From: Bisporella sp. PMI_857
Lineage: Eukaryota; Ascomycota; Leotiomycetes; Helotiales; Helotiaceae
Direction: 5' to 3'
Assembly: GCA_021307315.1 (NCBI GenBank)
Contig: JAJSPD010000021.1
Coordinates: 558,001-622,000, forward strand
DNA length: 64,000 bases
The first letter of the stretch is position 1; each line of letters begins with the position of its first letter. Below are positions 1 through 11,049 of this stretch, in pieces. The position numbers and the translations under genes are program-made. The notes beneath the pieces are model-generated. The model saw nothing but the letters and a program-made list of their open reading frames with translations. It ran no database searches and was not told the DNA's origin.

Positions 1-1106
1 AATTGTCTTTGGTTCTTTCCCCCTCGGAGGTTTCCGGTTTTTCTGAGCTTCGGGCAGTTCAGCAACTCGCTTTCCATCTTCCCAAAGAACACCGACATTC
101 TCCCTCCGTCCTACCACCTTCGTGAAGTACTTCGTCTCAAGTACCCCATGCTCGGTTCCCTCGGTGAGCACTACACCATTCTCGCTTATCCACCAGATAC
201 CGCCATCTTCTAGGCTTTTTTTGATATTTATGTAGATCAGAAGTTCAGCATCACTTCTCATGCCACTGATCACTCCTTGCTTATCTTCCGGTAAACCAGT
301 GCTGAAGTGAATATGATTCCTAGACATCTTGCTCAGACCTCCCGAACTCAAGATGGGCTCGTAGAATGCGAAATAAGTGCCATGGATAACGACTTCGGGA
401 ACATTGCCAGCGTCTATAGTGATGGGTGCCAGATGGGCTGCTGAATCTATAGCGATAGAGTGGCCTTGGTTAGCACGTATCACCCAGTCGGTTGGGTCTT
501 CCGAAGACGGATCAGGCGGAGTTTGGAGCTTCGGGTTGGCTTTCATAGAGAAACGCTGTTTAGCGTTATCCGATACCGCCGTGCGGATATCACCAAATGT
601 GACTTTCAAAGACCTTAGACGGCTCCATTGCATCTAGGCATGATTAGCAGGAAGTCCTTTGACCGTATAAATCAGCACACGTGACCATTTGGGATGCTGT
701 GCTGAATAGACCAGGATTGAGTATATACCACTTGATCTAGCCTTGCAAAGCCTTCGTTGTCCAGCGGAACGCCTTCGGACTCAGCAGCATGTCTTAGGAG
801 CCGCGATAGTGCTTTCGAGATCTGGACCTCTCTATCTTGGCCCCTTCCTCCTCGTCCTCCATCACGACCAGATCTGCCTTCTTTGCCTCCTCGACCTCCC
901 TTGCCGCCTCGTCCGCCCCGCCCACCTTTATTCTCCCTGTCTCTTCTATCCATATTCATATTTTTTGAGGTGGATGGATGATCCATCTCGTAGTCCATGG
1001 CGTGAATGAATACTCTTGCCGCCTTTTTGAAGTCCAAAATTGAGGGTACCGCTGGCGTATATTTCGTTCTAAGTGCAGTCCTAATAGGAGACAGCCGCTT
1101 TATCAT
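1..1106 (-). CDS. TPT1: tRNA 2'-phosphotransferase, 3' end cut by window edge
   Basis: Transfers the splice-junction 2'-phosphate of ligated tRNAs to NAD+, the last step of fungal tRNA splicing. Two exons: 1106-729 and 633-1; the 95-bp intron (728-634, GTATAT..TAG) joins LDQV to MQWSRL in phase 0. The N-terminal part has a Gly/Arg-rich tract (about residues 60-92). The KptA/TPT1 signature follows: ISKALSRLLRHAA, then DNAKQRFSM, and further on a block with VIHGTYF and GGLSKMSRNHIHFS. The frame is still open at base 1, near the expected C-terminus, so only a short tail should be missing. Start uncertain: the ATG at 1106 gives a basic, presequence-like leader; the ATG at 998 would start at MDYEMDHP, closer to typical fungal TPT1. 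Identification is firm from motif order. Confidence 0.93.
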
Positions 1107-2636
1107 GTCTTGAGGAAAAGGCGCATATGCTGTATTATATCTCGTGGCGTTGATGGTAGGAATATGTTAACTCGCTTAGGAATTGCCTAGCAACAACGAC
1201 ATTCAATGATCGCTGAATACAACTTTGAGTCATACCGAGAGACTAGATATTCAAAGCCATCCCGTTCGTCGACTGGATTGTGGTATTTATGGAATATTAA
1301 AATTCTTGAGATATTTTACTCACACTACTGGCCGTATGTTCATCCTCATGATTATCATGGGACTCCCAAATATCAGGATGGTAGGGATCTCTCAGTGCGG
1401 GTCTTAGCAAAGCTTCGCCAGTAGTGGTAATTTTGAGGCTCCGTGACTACTGGGCCAGGCGATAGTTCTCTATGTTCTCCTCGTAATGTCACAAATGCCT
1501 GAGACCTCTTAAAATGATATGCCCTTGCATACTCGACATTTTCTGAGAAATCAAGCCCCATTGCCTACGTCTTTTAATTGATATACCCCAGAATATTGAT
1601 AGCTGCACAACATTCAGTGTTTGGTATTAGTGTTGACTTTAAGTATCACCATAGCATCTGGGGCTTCCATTTAAGCTTTAAAATAGAGATTTTCAATCAT
1701 ACAGATCTTTCAGCATTAAGGGACTACCAGTACTGTCTAACTCATGCACAGCTACAAGCTTTGAGGCTGTGTTGCTTCCAGGCTTCTCCATCAACTTTCA
1801 CTCTGATGGCCTTCGATCGATGGGGGCCTGTAAAAGCTTACGATTTTTGGGACGAATTATTGCACTACTCAGGAGTCTTTTGATTAAATTCGTGTTTAGA
1901 GCCTAGAAAAATCCAAGCTTCAAAATATCGAGCAACTCCATCTGCGTTTCAGCGGCGGACCTGACAGGTATGCAGAAAGGGCTCAAGGCGGTCAGTCATC
2001 CCACAAGGGGCATTGATCACGAAGTTGTCTCCTTGGGTACTTATGGGGTTTGTACTTGGAATAGATAGCACTCATTTTAGCGACCTCAGCTTCGTACAGA
2101 AATCCCGTTCCGAGGAAATATTAGCAGAAAGATATTAAAGGATTGAAGGGCGGTTCGGACGTTGCGAGTCAGGCGGCTCAAATTCCTAGAGTCTCCATGC
2201 TCTCAGTTGCACCAGTGTTCGGCTCTATTGCAAACATAGATATATCAAAGTATCCAGCACTAGGTAAGTTGAGTATGGGCTTGTGCACCAAGCTTATCAC
2301 TGCTGGTTCAACTCTTATTCGTACCGAAGCGTCGGGCATGAGACTCATCTCCAATGGTAACAGACTGGTTGTAGGGGTATATCTGGTCTAGTAATATTGT
2401 TGGTGTTAGTTGTACTAAGCTGGAATGTATCCTGTTATTCTTGGCATGGTTAGAAGCCATAGTGATATGGATGTGTTATAGCGTTTATGGGTATTTTATT
2501 GTACACCTGTTGTCTCCGTAAATCTAAATTCTTGAGATCCAGGAATGTCGATTAGATGGGCCAAGTTGAGACCAAATGTTCCAGGGTTTGTAGGCAAATT
2601 CCTTCTTCACAACCATCTCAAGGACGGTGTGCAATG
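1107..2636. other. Intergenic stretch, no supported gene
   Basis: Between TPT1 and U6. It holds only short open frames (for example 1578-1883 and 2143-2391 plus) with no recognisable domain or convincing splice structure. I see nothing further in it. Confidence 0.6.
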
Positions 2637-2642
2637 AAAAAA
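2637..2642 (-). terminator. Pol III oligo(T) terminator of U6
   Basis: Six consecutive T on the minus strand right after the U6 3' sequence CTACCAA, the usual RNA polymerase III stop. Confidence 0.85.
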
Positions 2643-2793
2643 TTGGTAGCTTCTCTTTGATTGAGCGTGTCATCCTTAGTGCAGGGGCCATGCTAATCTT
2701 CTCTGTATCGTTTCCTGCCCATGATATTAGCCATCGTCTCAATGCCTCTTGATGAAAAGGTATGCCTACAAATTGACCAAATGCCCGAAGGCG
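2637..2793 (-). ncRNA. U6: U6 spliceosomal snRNA gene with a 55-bp intron
   Basis: Exon 2 (2714-2637) carries the near-invariant U6 core: GAAACGATACAGAG, AGATTAGCATGG, CCCCTGCACTAAGG and ATGACACGC, ending in a run of six T. Exon 1 (2793-2770) is the 5' part: a GCC-TTCG-GGC hairpin followed by ATTTGGTCAATTT. In fission-yeast U6 the element TTGGTCAAATT runs straight into GAAACGATACAG. Here they are separated by 2769-2715, which begins GTAGGCAT, has a branch-like GGCTAATAT and ends GGGCAG, so it looks like an mRNA-type intron. The spliced RNA would be about 100 nt, normal for U6. TATATAA lies about 40 bp upstream. Core identity is certain; the intron is inference from comparison. Confidence 0.95.
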
Positions 2794-2830
2794 AAGAAGA
2801 AAAGAAGAGTTTGTAAGAGGGACGCTGAGA

Positions 2831-2837
2831 TTATATA
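2831..2837 (-). promoter_or_regulatory. TATA box of U6
   Basis: TATATAA on the minus strand, about 38 bp before the U6 5' hairpin. The spacing is suitable for a TATA-directed Pol III snRNA promoter. Confidence 0.6.
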
Positions 2838-3024
2838 CCCTAGAAACCGACTAGCGGTGGCTAGAATCAACGACCGTACAAAGTGAATCACTCATTACAA
2901 TGTTCCTTCTAATTGGTTGCCCCCCAGGCATCCAAGCATCCCTTCCCGATTCGGTAATTCGCCAACCACCTCGCTTAATTCCGCACTAGTGATACGCTAG
3001 CAAAGCCCTTCCATTTTCCAAGGA

Positions 3025-3031
3025 TATAAAA
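3025..3031 (+). promoter_or_regulatory. TATA box of U2
   Basis: TATAAAA (in AAGGATATAAAAGC), about 47-53 bp before the U2 5' end. Confidence 0.55.
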
Positions 3032-3077
3032 GCAGAGCTCCTCTCCCTCTCTTCCGCTTTTTTTTCCTTTCTTCTTT

Positions 3078-3260
3078 AGCTCTCTTTGCCTATTGGCTTA
3101 GATCAAGTGTAGTATCTGTTCTTTTCAGTTTAATCTCTGAAAGATGGTCATAGACCATCACATTGATTATTCTTATTTTTGTCCCGCTCGGGCTCTCCTC
3201 TGGGCTTGCTCATGAGAGCTCGAACTGTGTCTCTGGCATTACACTGCCGCCAGATGATGC
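3078..3260 (+). ncRNA. U2: U2 spliceosomal snRNA
   Basis: Matches the 5' half of U2 almost base for base: TTGGCTTAGATCAAG, then GTGTAGTATCTGTTC with the branch-point-pairing GTAGTA at 3109-3114, then CAGTTTAATCTCTGA. An Sm site TTATTTTTG lies at 3173-3181. A 3' hairpin at 3232-3254 (TCTGGC, loop ATTACACTGCC, GCCAGA) corresponds to stem-loop IV, bound by U2B''/U2A'. Length about 180 nt, as in other U2 RNAs. The 5' end is placed by alignment to remembered U2; the 3' end is approximate, soon after stem-loop IV. It is divergent from U6, with 284 bp between the two 5' ends. Confidence 0.95.
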
Positions 3261-4909
3261 GACCATCTTTTCATTGAGATCTTAGCTTTGCTGAGACTTG
3301 AAGAAGGATCATGATATCTGTGGCAGCATGTCTTTCAGCCGTGGCTATGGTGCATAAGAATGCGTAAAGTTCTGGCAACTGAAATTCTGTGCACGCTACC
3401 ATAGCTCACGATACAAGCTCGTTCTCTGTATTGTAGCTTAGGATACGTGGTATCGATCTTGGTACTAATATCAAGATACAAACTAATACAGGTGCCACAT
3501 CTCACGCAACACAGACTTTGGTGGAAGCAGATACTTCCCGTCCACCAGATAGATAGCCTTATCCGTCATCCAGCATCAAATACAACCTCCCAAGATCTCC
3601 ACAAATGGATTTTTCACCCTACCTCTCATTTAAAAACGCACAGGCGTTATGAAATTCCCGGGAAGCCATGAAAGACAATGAATGCGTTGAGAGCGCCTGG
3701 CCATAACAACATCCACACCGAACAACCACAGACGAAGCCGACCTAATGACCCTCCCCTTCATGAACCGCCCTCCAGCCCCCCAATGACGCCCATCCCGAC
3801 CGCGAATCCGCATCACCAACGCGCCAAGCAGACAAAAATGATGAAGTACATCCACCCCCTCTCAGCAACCAGGCAGCCAACCGCCCCGACCCCAACATAC
3901 ACAAGCCGGACAAACAGCCACCGCATAACAACGACACCGCTTCAACCGCGCGCAGACAAGCCTTCATGATATCGGTAAGTGAGGAGGGAAAAGTATACCC
4001 CCCCCAAAAAAACATCTAAACGCCTTCCGCCGCCCCTTTCCCCTCAAAAGCAAAAGCCGATCCACCCGCGGTTCTCCCATGCTCGGGAACGACGGGGGGC
4101 CTGGGCTTGAAGCTGTTCGCGCACACATACGTGGACCGCCTCCCGTTCATACCTGCGCAGGGAACGGGAAAGATACCGGGGGCGGTGGGAAGGCAGGATG
4201 GGGAGGCGGGTGTGCGTTGATGCGAATGAAGGAGAGGAAAGATGATATGCATATAGCGGTGGTAGTTCTTGTTGTTGTGTATAGAATCAGTTCCTCAAAT
4301 GGGGATGAGATTAACCAGTTGGCATTTATGGGCGAGGTTTACGGATTTTGTAGAGATTCTTGGGCTTCAAGAGCTTTTGTGCCTTGCAGCTTGGTCCTTG
4401 CTGGTATTGTGGCCATAGTTCTCGCATTGCTTCGGCTTCAAGAAATGAACCAGCTGTTGGACTATTTTGATATCTTGAAGCGACTAACCTGACGAAAGAA
4501 CATACACCATAAAATAGAAAAGCAGTTCTTATTCATGACGCTATACGTAGATGCCCGCTTTATAACCCCATTCCTATAACTATTATACATCCCAACCTAA
4601 CGCGCCATATCTAACAATCGCAATCGCAGCAGGATTCTCGTGGCTGGATCGTCATCATGCCGGTCATGATATACAGTTCGAACAAGCAAATACGTCCATG
4701 CATTTTGTGCTAAATGCTGACCACTTTTCTCTATCATGCCATGCGCATAAATCATTGCTCCTGGGTATCTTGCAATGTCGTTGTGTTTTCGTTTCTTAAT
4801 TTTGACACAACGCAATAAAAACCAATAAAGCGCTTAACCTGGCGCATGTCGTTGCCTTTAAAAAGCCCTCAAACTCCATTGGATGATTGTTAATACAAGT
4901 TGTGTGAAT
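3261..4909. other. Intergenic stretch, no supported gene
   Basis: Downstream of U2. Its open frames overlap on both strands at 3619-4492, where the DNA is locally GC-rich; none has a recognisable motif. The 137-codon plus frame at 4079-4492 has a hydrophobic C-terminal part but no other support. Confidence 0.5.
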
Positions 4910-7560
4910 TTATTGTTGGTAGCCACCGCCTTGCGATTCGCTGGGCTGTCGCAACCTTCTCGTGAGGCTGCCGGTCCGTCCCAGTGGCACAGCAATTGAT
5001 GATTTTCTCTGTGTGCGATCTTCTGCAATCTTCCCTGCCGGGACGAAGGTATCTCTTTCTGGTGTGGCACGGTCAAGATACCTCCTGCTATTACTGTTCG
5101 AAACTGCTGGGAGAACCACTGGTGCTGTACTTGTAAGGCTCGTAGACGCATAATGCCTTCGGACTGGTAATGCTGATTGTGTCGGAACACCTCTATCAGG
5201 TAGAGGCTGCTGTGAGGTATACTCTCTTGTTGAGTTCCTGATTCGACCGACTTCCGTAATTGCCCTAGATGGGGCCCTAAATCGAGACTCATCTTCCTCT
5301 TCTGGTTCTTCGGTTCCCGCACGTCGATTTCGCAGAAGCAAAGACGTTCGTCGCCCGGCCATTGAGCTCTGCGTGGGTGTACCAGCATCAGAAGGAGCGT
5401 ATCGAGGACTAGGTAAATTACTAGTGGCAAGAAGACTGCTCCTCCGCGCCTCTAGGCGGCTGAGAGCTCTTGGGCTAGATTTGACTCGGGCTAGATCCGA
5501 CAACGTTGGCTGTCGCTGGGTGACATCTGCAGAATGGACAGGCTCGGTGTCCCGACTCTTGGGTCTCTCCTCATCCTGGTTTGGAAGAACCTGTTCGCTT
5601 TTGACTTCTGATAATGCCAAGCATAGCTCTGTTAAGCTGCGACACATACTATCTGCCTTTCTTCGAACCTGTCGATCCGAGACAATATTTGAACCTCCAC
5701 CAATCGTTGACTGAGAGCTGGATATTGGCCCTGGTTGACCGGATGTTCCCATCATAACAGAAATAGAGAGAGCGTCTGCAGCAGTAGCCTCTAAAGCACT
5801 ATAGACCTCTGGACTCAGAAGTGCCTTGGATTTTGCTAGGGCGGCACTCAACAATGGATGGGCATCGTTTACTTGGGTCTCCATCCTAGTAGAATCGACT
5901 GGGGAGATACTGTTTCCTCGACCCCGTTTTGGAGAGGACGATATAGTGGTAACTGTCGTTGTTGCGGTGGGCGGACGCTCCTGGGATGCCCGGGAAATCG
6001 CTGCGCCAGATGTGGCGGGTAGTTTCCCGGTCAATTCAAGTCTGTTGATACGGGATTTTATATCCTCCAATTCATCCCAAACAGTTGACGGCGCGGTTGT
6101 AGACACGCTGGATTCTGTGCCCTCTGTAGCACGCTGTGTTTCGGCTACTTCTTGTACATTGTCGGTACGTGAGACAAGCGGGGAAGAGTTATACGTTCGC
6201 GAGGCAGAGTAGGACAAGTTTGATTGGCGATATGTTGGCGTTCGTGATGACAATGCCTGATCCGGGACGGAAGGCCTTCGTCCGCCGTATGAGATGTGGG
6301 ATTCGGGTGATATTTCTCGACTAACAGCTGCTTTCGGAGTTGTTGGTGTGGAGTAGGATGTGCCAGATTGAAACCGATTTCTAGTTATATCCAAGGATGT
6401 GGGTACCCTTTCCCGTGCAGATGGTCGGTATGTCAAGGCCTTTGATACCTGATCCTCGCCTTGACGCAGTCCTGCCATGCTTTCATTCTCAGAGCCTCTG
6501 CGACGTGCAGCTGAGCTTTGGAATACGGTATGATTAGGTGGGAGAGATTGACGATTCGAGGTGATCTGGGACTGCGCTCAAACCATTAGTTACTGCTACC
6601 AAAAAATGACCGATCTCGGGAAACATTGTAGCGAAAACATGAGCCCTAATAATATGATGGAAGAGCGAAGGAACTCACCCTTCTGATGGGACCCGCACGA
6701 GTATTTCCTGCCTCCTCTCGCGCGAGTTTAAGAAATAGATCGGAGTCATCGCTACTCTGTTCTTCCTGCTCTCTATTGATGTATGATGGTCTTCGTGAAT
6801 TGAACCCGTCCAGAACCTTCAAGGTCTCGTCCTGCTCCATTGCCGCGGAGCGTGGCACATCCACGCTTTTCCTACTTGATTTAAAGCCACGGATGGGAGG
6901 GATTAAAGGCGTCGAAGGTGTCACCGGCTGCGAATGGGGGGACTGCGGCACCGATTTTCTTTGGTCGATAGGGCTAGTTGCAGTAAGGGTTGATTGATTC
7001 ACTACCCAATCTTTCGTGGGATCTTCTGTTTCTACAGATTGCAAGAGGGACTTTTGTGTCAACATTGCTGGCGGTGGACCTTTCCCTAGATATCCATTTC
7101 CAGGGATTTTCCTTGTGTTGCGTCTGGTGAACGGAGGGTGGTTCTGCGACGTGGTCGTGCTTGCTCCGTCCTCCGAGTTGATTTGGGGTTGTTGCTGGTG
7201 CTGGTGCTGGTGCTGCTGCGGCTCTAGCGGGTCAGCTGGAGATGTGCTGGCTAGCGATGTCACGAGAGACCGCTCTTGAGTTGAAGCCGGCTTTGGCGGA
7301 GCAGATATATTCGCGCTGGAATCTGAGTCGCTGCGATGATGGCCTGTTTGATGATTTACGTTTTCGTAAGGATTCGACGTCGGCTGGAATGTCGTGTTTG
7401 CAGTACTAAAAGAAGGCCAAAGCGATGGCAGACCTAGCCCCAGACCCTGCTGCTGAGCACCTGCATCAGGAGATTTAGCGAGGTCAGCATGGCGAAATGT
7501 GGGCAGCTTGGAAGAGGAGTTGGTTAGACGATGGGAATGAAGAGAAATCGGAGGCTCCAT
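4910..7560 (-). CDS. Large Ser/Thr-rich disordered protein, function unknown
   Basis: Two exons, 7560-6679 and 6571-4910, give 847 residues. The 107-bp intron (6678-6572) has GTGAGT, a CTAAT branch site and GCGCAG, joining IRR to SQITSNRQ in phase 0. Most of the chain is low complexity: a His/Gln repeat around residue 115, and Ser/Thr/Pro-rich blocks with many basic-Ser motifs that could be phosphorylated. Two ordered-looking segments stand out: a predicted helix or coiled coil containing WDELEDIKSRINRLEL, and a helical block from HPLLSAALAKSKALL to LTELCLALSE. The SSDDSDLFLKLAREE motif near the end of exon 1 also looks conserved. There is no signal peptide or membrane segment. I do not recognise a named family; a scaffold or cytoskeletal adaptor is possible but unproven. 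Confidence 0.88.
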
Positions 7561-10500
7561 GCTGCTTTGAAGAGCAAAGAGTCCATTGACGTTCTTCTTC
7601 AGTCATGAGAAGAAGGATCTCGAGCGGGAGGGGAAGAAAAAAAACCGAGGGGTTGGCCTCTTTCTTCTACTACTACTATATGCATCAATTGAGCACAGCG
7701 GGAAAGAGACCCTAGAGTCATAGCGTTTCTGCAAGCCGCTCACACGTTCATAATTCGTGGCCAAGAGCCAGTAATTGCTAAACATGAAATGCATATCATC
7801 TATTTTATATGGGACGATGCGTGGATGGAGGTCCTGCATATCTGGCTCAAAAAAAAAAAAAGGGATTAGCACACATAGTGGCTTCCCTCTTCTACAACAA
7901 ATCACAACAAATCGATGGCCTCATCTTTTTCATCTTCATCTTTTTTCTTTTTCTGGATACACGCATACAGAGATGGAAATGACTTCAATGTACACAATAC
8001 AATTGTCATGAACATGAAATTATGTTTCGCTTTTCGCTCTCCTTGACATGGATCCCCCATGGCCCATATTGCTTTCTCTGCCAGTTAGCATGGCAGCTTG
8101 ACGCCGCAAACCGGCGCGCTTTGAGGTAGCATTTGGAAATTCGTATACCAGGAAGGGTTCTGTTCTGGAAAACCCCTTCTTGCATGGCTCCAAGCACACT
8201 CACCGTCACTCATACTTTATAGATAGAATGAGAGCCATGGGAATTGCCTTCCGCTTGAGCGGGGTATGCGCGCTCTCATAATCAAATCTAGTTCCCTGTA
8301 TTGTACTTCGAAATAGTTTACGCAGCCTCCTTCCTCCGACGCTCAATGGACGAGACAATTTGGCACAAATTAAGTTGGACCTGCATTGGCCCTGGTACCT
8401 TTGGCAGATGAAGTCTCAGCATAAACGTAGATCAGCAGTCGTGGAGGGGTAGATGATTCTGCACGCGAACTTGTAGTGATTTGCTGATCCTGAAGAATTC
8501 ATCTTGCAGATCAACATGGCCTATTCTACCCAGGCAAAGTTTTGCATGAATGATACCTCTACATTCTTGAGTGCGTAGATGTCGAACAATTCATTTCATG
8601 ATTTTGGCGAAGATTCACAAATTGCCGCCTTCAATTCCTGTTATGGCAGCGTTCTGTATTAACCGTTTAGGATGCCCGTCTGTCATGCTCTGCCTCCTCT
8701 GTTTCATGGACGCACAACATCAATTGGAGTATCACGGGAAACAAAACACGTCCTTATTCGCGACTGGTCCTTCTAACCGCGTACTTTGAGTAAATTCGGG
8801 AAGGCACAGATCCTCACGGAAGTGATGCGGCACATTGACCTGTGGAGGGATTCGATGGTGAGTGAGTGAATATTAGTCCTTTGGGAATGTCTTAAGTTCT
8901 GGGACGACATTCGATTTCAGATACCTCCAGGTCTTCCATTTCCGAACCATTAAATCTGGCTTGATGGGATGGCACGAACGGCCATGAACGGTTCTGCTTT
9001 GACCACATGGAGTTTGAGGCCATTGAACTGGGCCGTGGCTGCATATATTGCATGTCTTTTCTCTCTCTCTCCATGCTGGTATCACATGTTATCGTTTAGG
9101 GTTTGCTGCTTCCAGTGTTGGCGGTGAAGATGATAGTAGAATCTTGACAACCCGTGATATGTATAGTCCTGTCAGTAAAGTCTTCTTTATGTCGGCGATA
9201 GACGCTGATGTAGACAATTCGGGGATAGTGAAGGGGACTCGATCGCTTGAGAGTTGCATTCCCGCTTGCTTCTAAAAACGACTGTTGTTTCATGTTCGAC
9301 AAGGGCCGCGACATCGCTTAATCTTCCAATGGTCGTGTATTATAGCCTCTCCTATACCAGTAGACATTTCCCAGACCAATTGAAAGGCATGCTTCAATGC
9401 TTCAAGGGCTTCCCGAGCCACCAACTAAGGTCAAGTAAGTAGATTCACTGCTCCTTGCTCCCTGTTGATCCTCCCCAGTTGCTCACAATTGCTCCTAGTT
9501 GCTTCCCCCACCCCCCAGCAGTTCCTTCCAGTGATTTCTCTCGCTCCCTCTCTCTCTCTCTCTGTCTCTCGCGCTCTCTCTTTCTCGCTCTCTCGACGGT
9601 TCTTTCTAACATCCAACCTTCTTACCTGCTATTCCTTCTGTTTATACTTACTTCTATGAAAGCATAGTCTTCTATCATGTCTCTTTGACAATCAAAAAAT
9701 AATAATCTGCCAGTCGGCACTTTCTTCTCAGCATTTCAGCATCGGCGTTCAGTTGTCTTTTCGGCTTCGCAATCTTGGATTACTTTTGGGGGATTCGTTG
9801 GATAATCACCAAATACACAACAAACGAGGTAGAGATACACCGCAGATTTTGGGACCAGAACGACTCAATACGCATTGAAAAATCCTGCCTCTGAACTGGC
9901 CTGGACCGGTCTCGAAAGTACTAAGGTCATAATCATTCCTTTCTGGAGCTGTTGCGACTGGTAAAAGACACATACAGTACGGCAAGGAAGGTCACTCCAA
10001 CCAACTCTACTCATTGGACATAATAAACCCGATTGCACAACACCCTATATCTATCGCAACAATTAGCTTAATCTGCAACTACACCAGCTACATAGGCTGG
10101 TTCTTTTTTGAGTGCTGGTTTTGACGTTGTTTGTTGGTGGCCTTTGTTTCTGTAGGACGGAATCGCATACAAAGTTGGTCGCCTTGAGTACCCTCACACA
10201 ATTTGGACCTTTGTTGATGCCGACAGGCGAGTGTTGATCCGAAATCTAAAGAAGCAGCTGATTTGCCTCCACTGCTGCAAAGATCCCGTTCTAGGGCGGT
10301 CTGGTAAGGGCTTTTTTCGCTTTCTCGAAGCTAATTCGCTCCAAAACAAACTTTGCCGCCCACCACCCTTCTGGGACGGGGGGACGGGGGGGTGGCCTAT
10401 TTTTAAACATGCGAGCTGACTCTCAAGAAAGGGCCAACAGGATCCATCCTTGGAATTACTACCAACACTTCCAGACCTTTTTGTTTCCTTTCAAGTCAAA

Positions 10501-11017
10501 CCTCCAAAACTTGTGTCTTCTCGACAATCGAACGTGCTGCAATCGTGCTGCCCGCCGAGTCTGCAGAGGTACAGCAAGGGTATCTTGCGACCCTGTCGCA
10601 TCAGAACAGCTGCGCCTGGTCTCGCCTCCACTACCTTGTTGTATACGATTAGGTTGATTGTTGAGGCTGCTCGACTAAGCATCCTTCGTGGCAGTGATCG
10701 CTCATTTGTATTCGCAAATTGCAATTGTAGCCTCGACACGACCCAATACTTGGTCTTCTAAGATCTCGATCTGGCAATTCGATAATCACAACGCGCCATT
10801 TGGGACATTCATCGCGGCGCTAACCAAACGGTCGGTGTCAACTTGACCAGCTCCGAAGCGCCGCATAAACCAAGGTAATTATACATTTCCTGTATTGATG
10901 CCCCTCTGCCTTCCTCTGTAAGACGGACCTTAGAGGTGTATTATGCAAGCTGCCAACTCCTGGTTGGCTATTCCTTAGTTTCTATCTGCTCGATGGTGCA
11001 TCTTGTGCTTGTCAAGT
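7561..11017. other. Long divergent upstream region
   Basis: Separates the minus gene ending its 5' side at 7560 from the phosphatase starting at 11018. Only short overlapping frames are present. The right part is pyrimidine-rich and probably includes the promoter and a long leader of the phosphatase. A plausible 5' UTR intron spans 10875-10978 (AAG|GTAATT ... CCTTAG). Confidence 0.5.
9536..9595 (+). repeat. CT-rich low-complexity tract
   Basis: Imperfect (CT)n run on the plus strand, broken by CGCT units; about 1.4 kb before the phosphatase ATG and in sense orientation for it. Confidence 0.85.
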
Positions 11018-11049
11018 ATGATCGTTCCATCAACTCTTCACAATGCTAA
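10993..11049 (+). promoter_or_regulatory. uORF overlapping the phosphatase start
   Basis: An 18-codon frame (ATG at 10993, TAA ending at 11049) begins before and overlaps the ATG at 11018 in another frame. If the mRNA includes it, it would reduce initiation at 11018 or favour a downstream in-frame ATG such as 11210. Confidence 0.45.

Noticed and set aside
2143..2391. 82-codon plus-strand frame
   Set aside because: No recognisable domain, no neighbouring exons, isolated in intergenic DNA.
4079..4492. 137-codon plus-strand frame with a hydrophobic C-terminal part
   Set aside because: Gly/Pro-rich N-terminal part reflects local GC-rich DNA; frames of similar length occur on the opposite strand and no motif supports it.
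9536..9667. Overlapping frames at the CT repeat encoding Leu/Ser-rich peptides
   Set aside because: Direct translation of the low-complexity tract.
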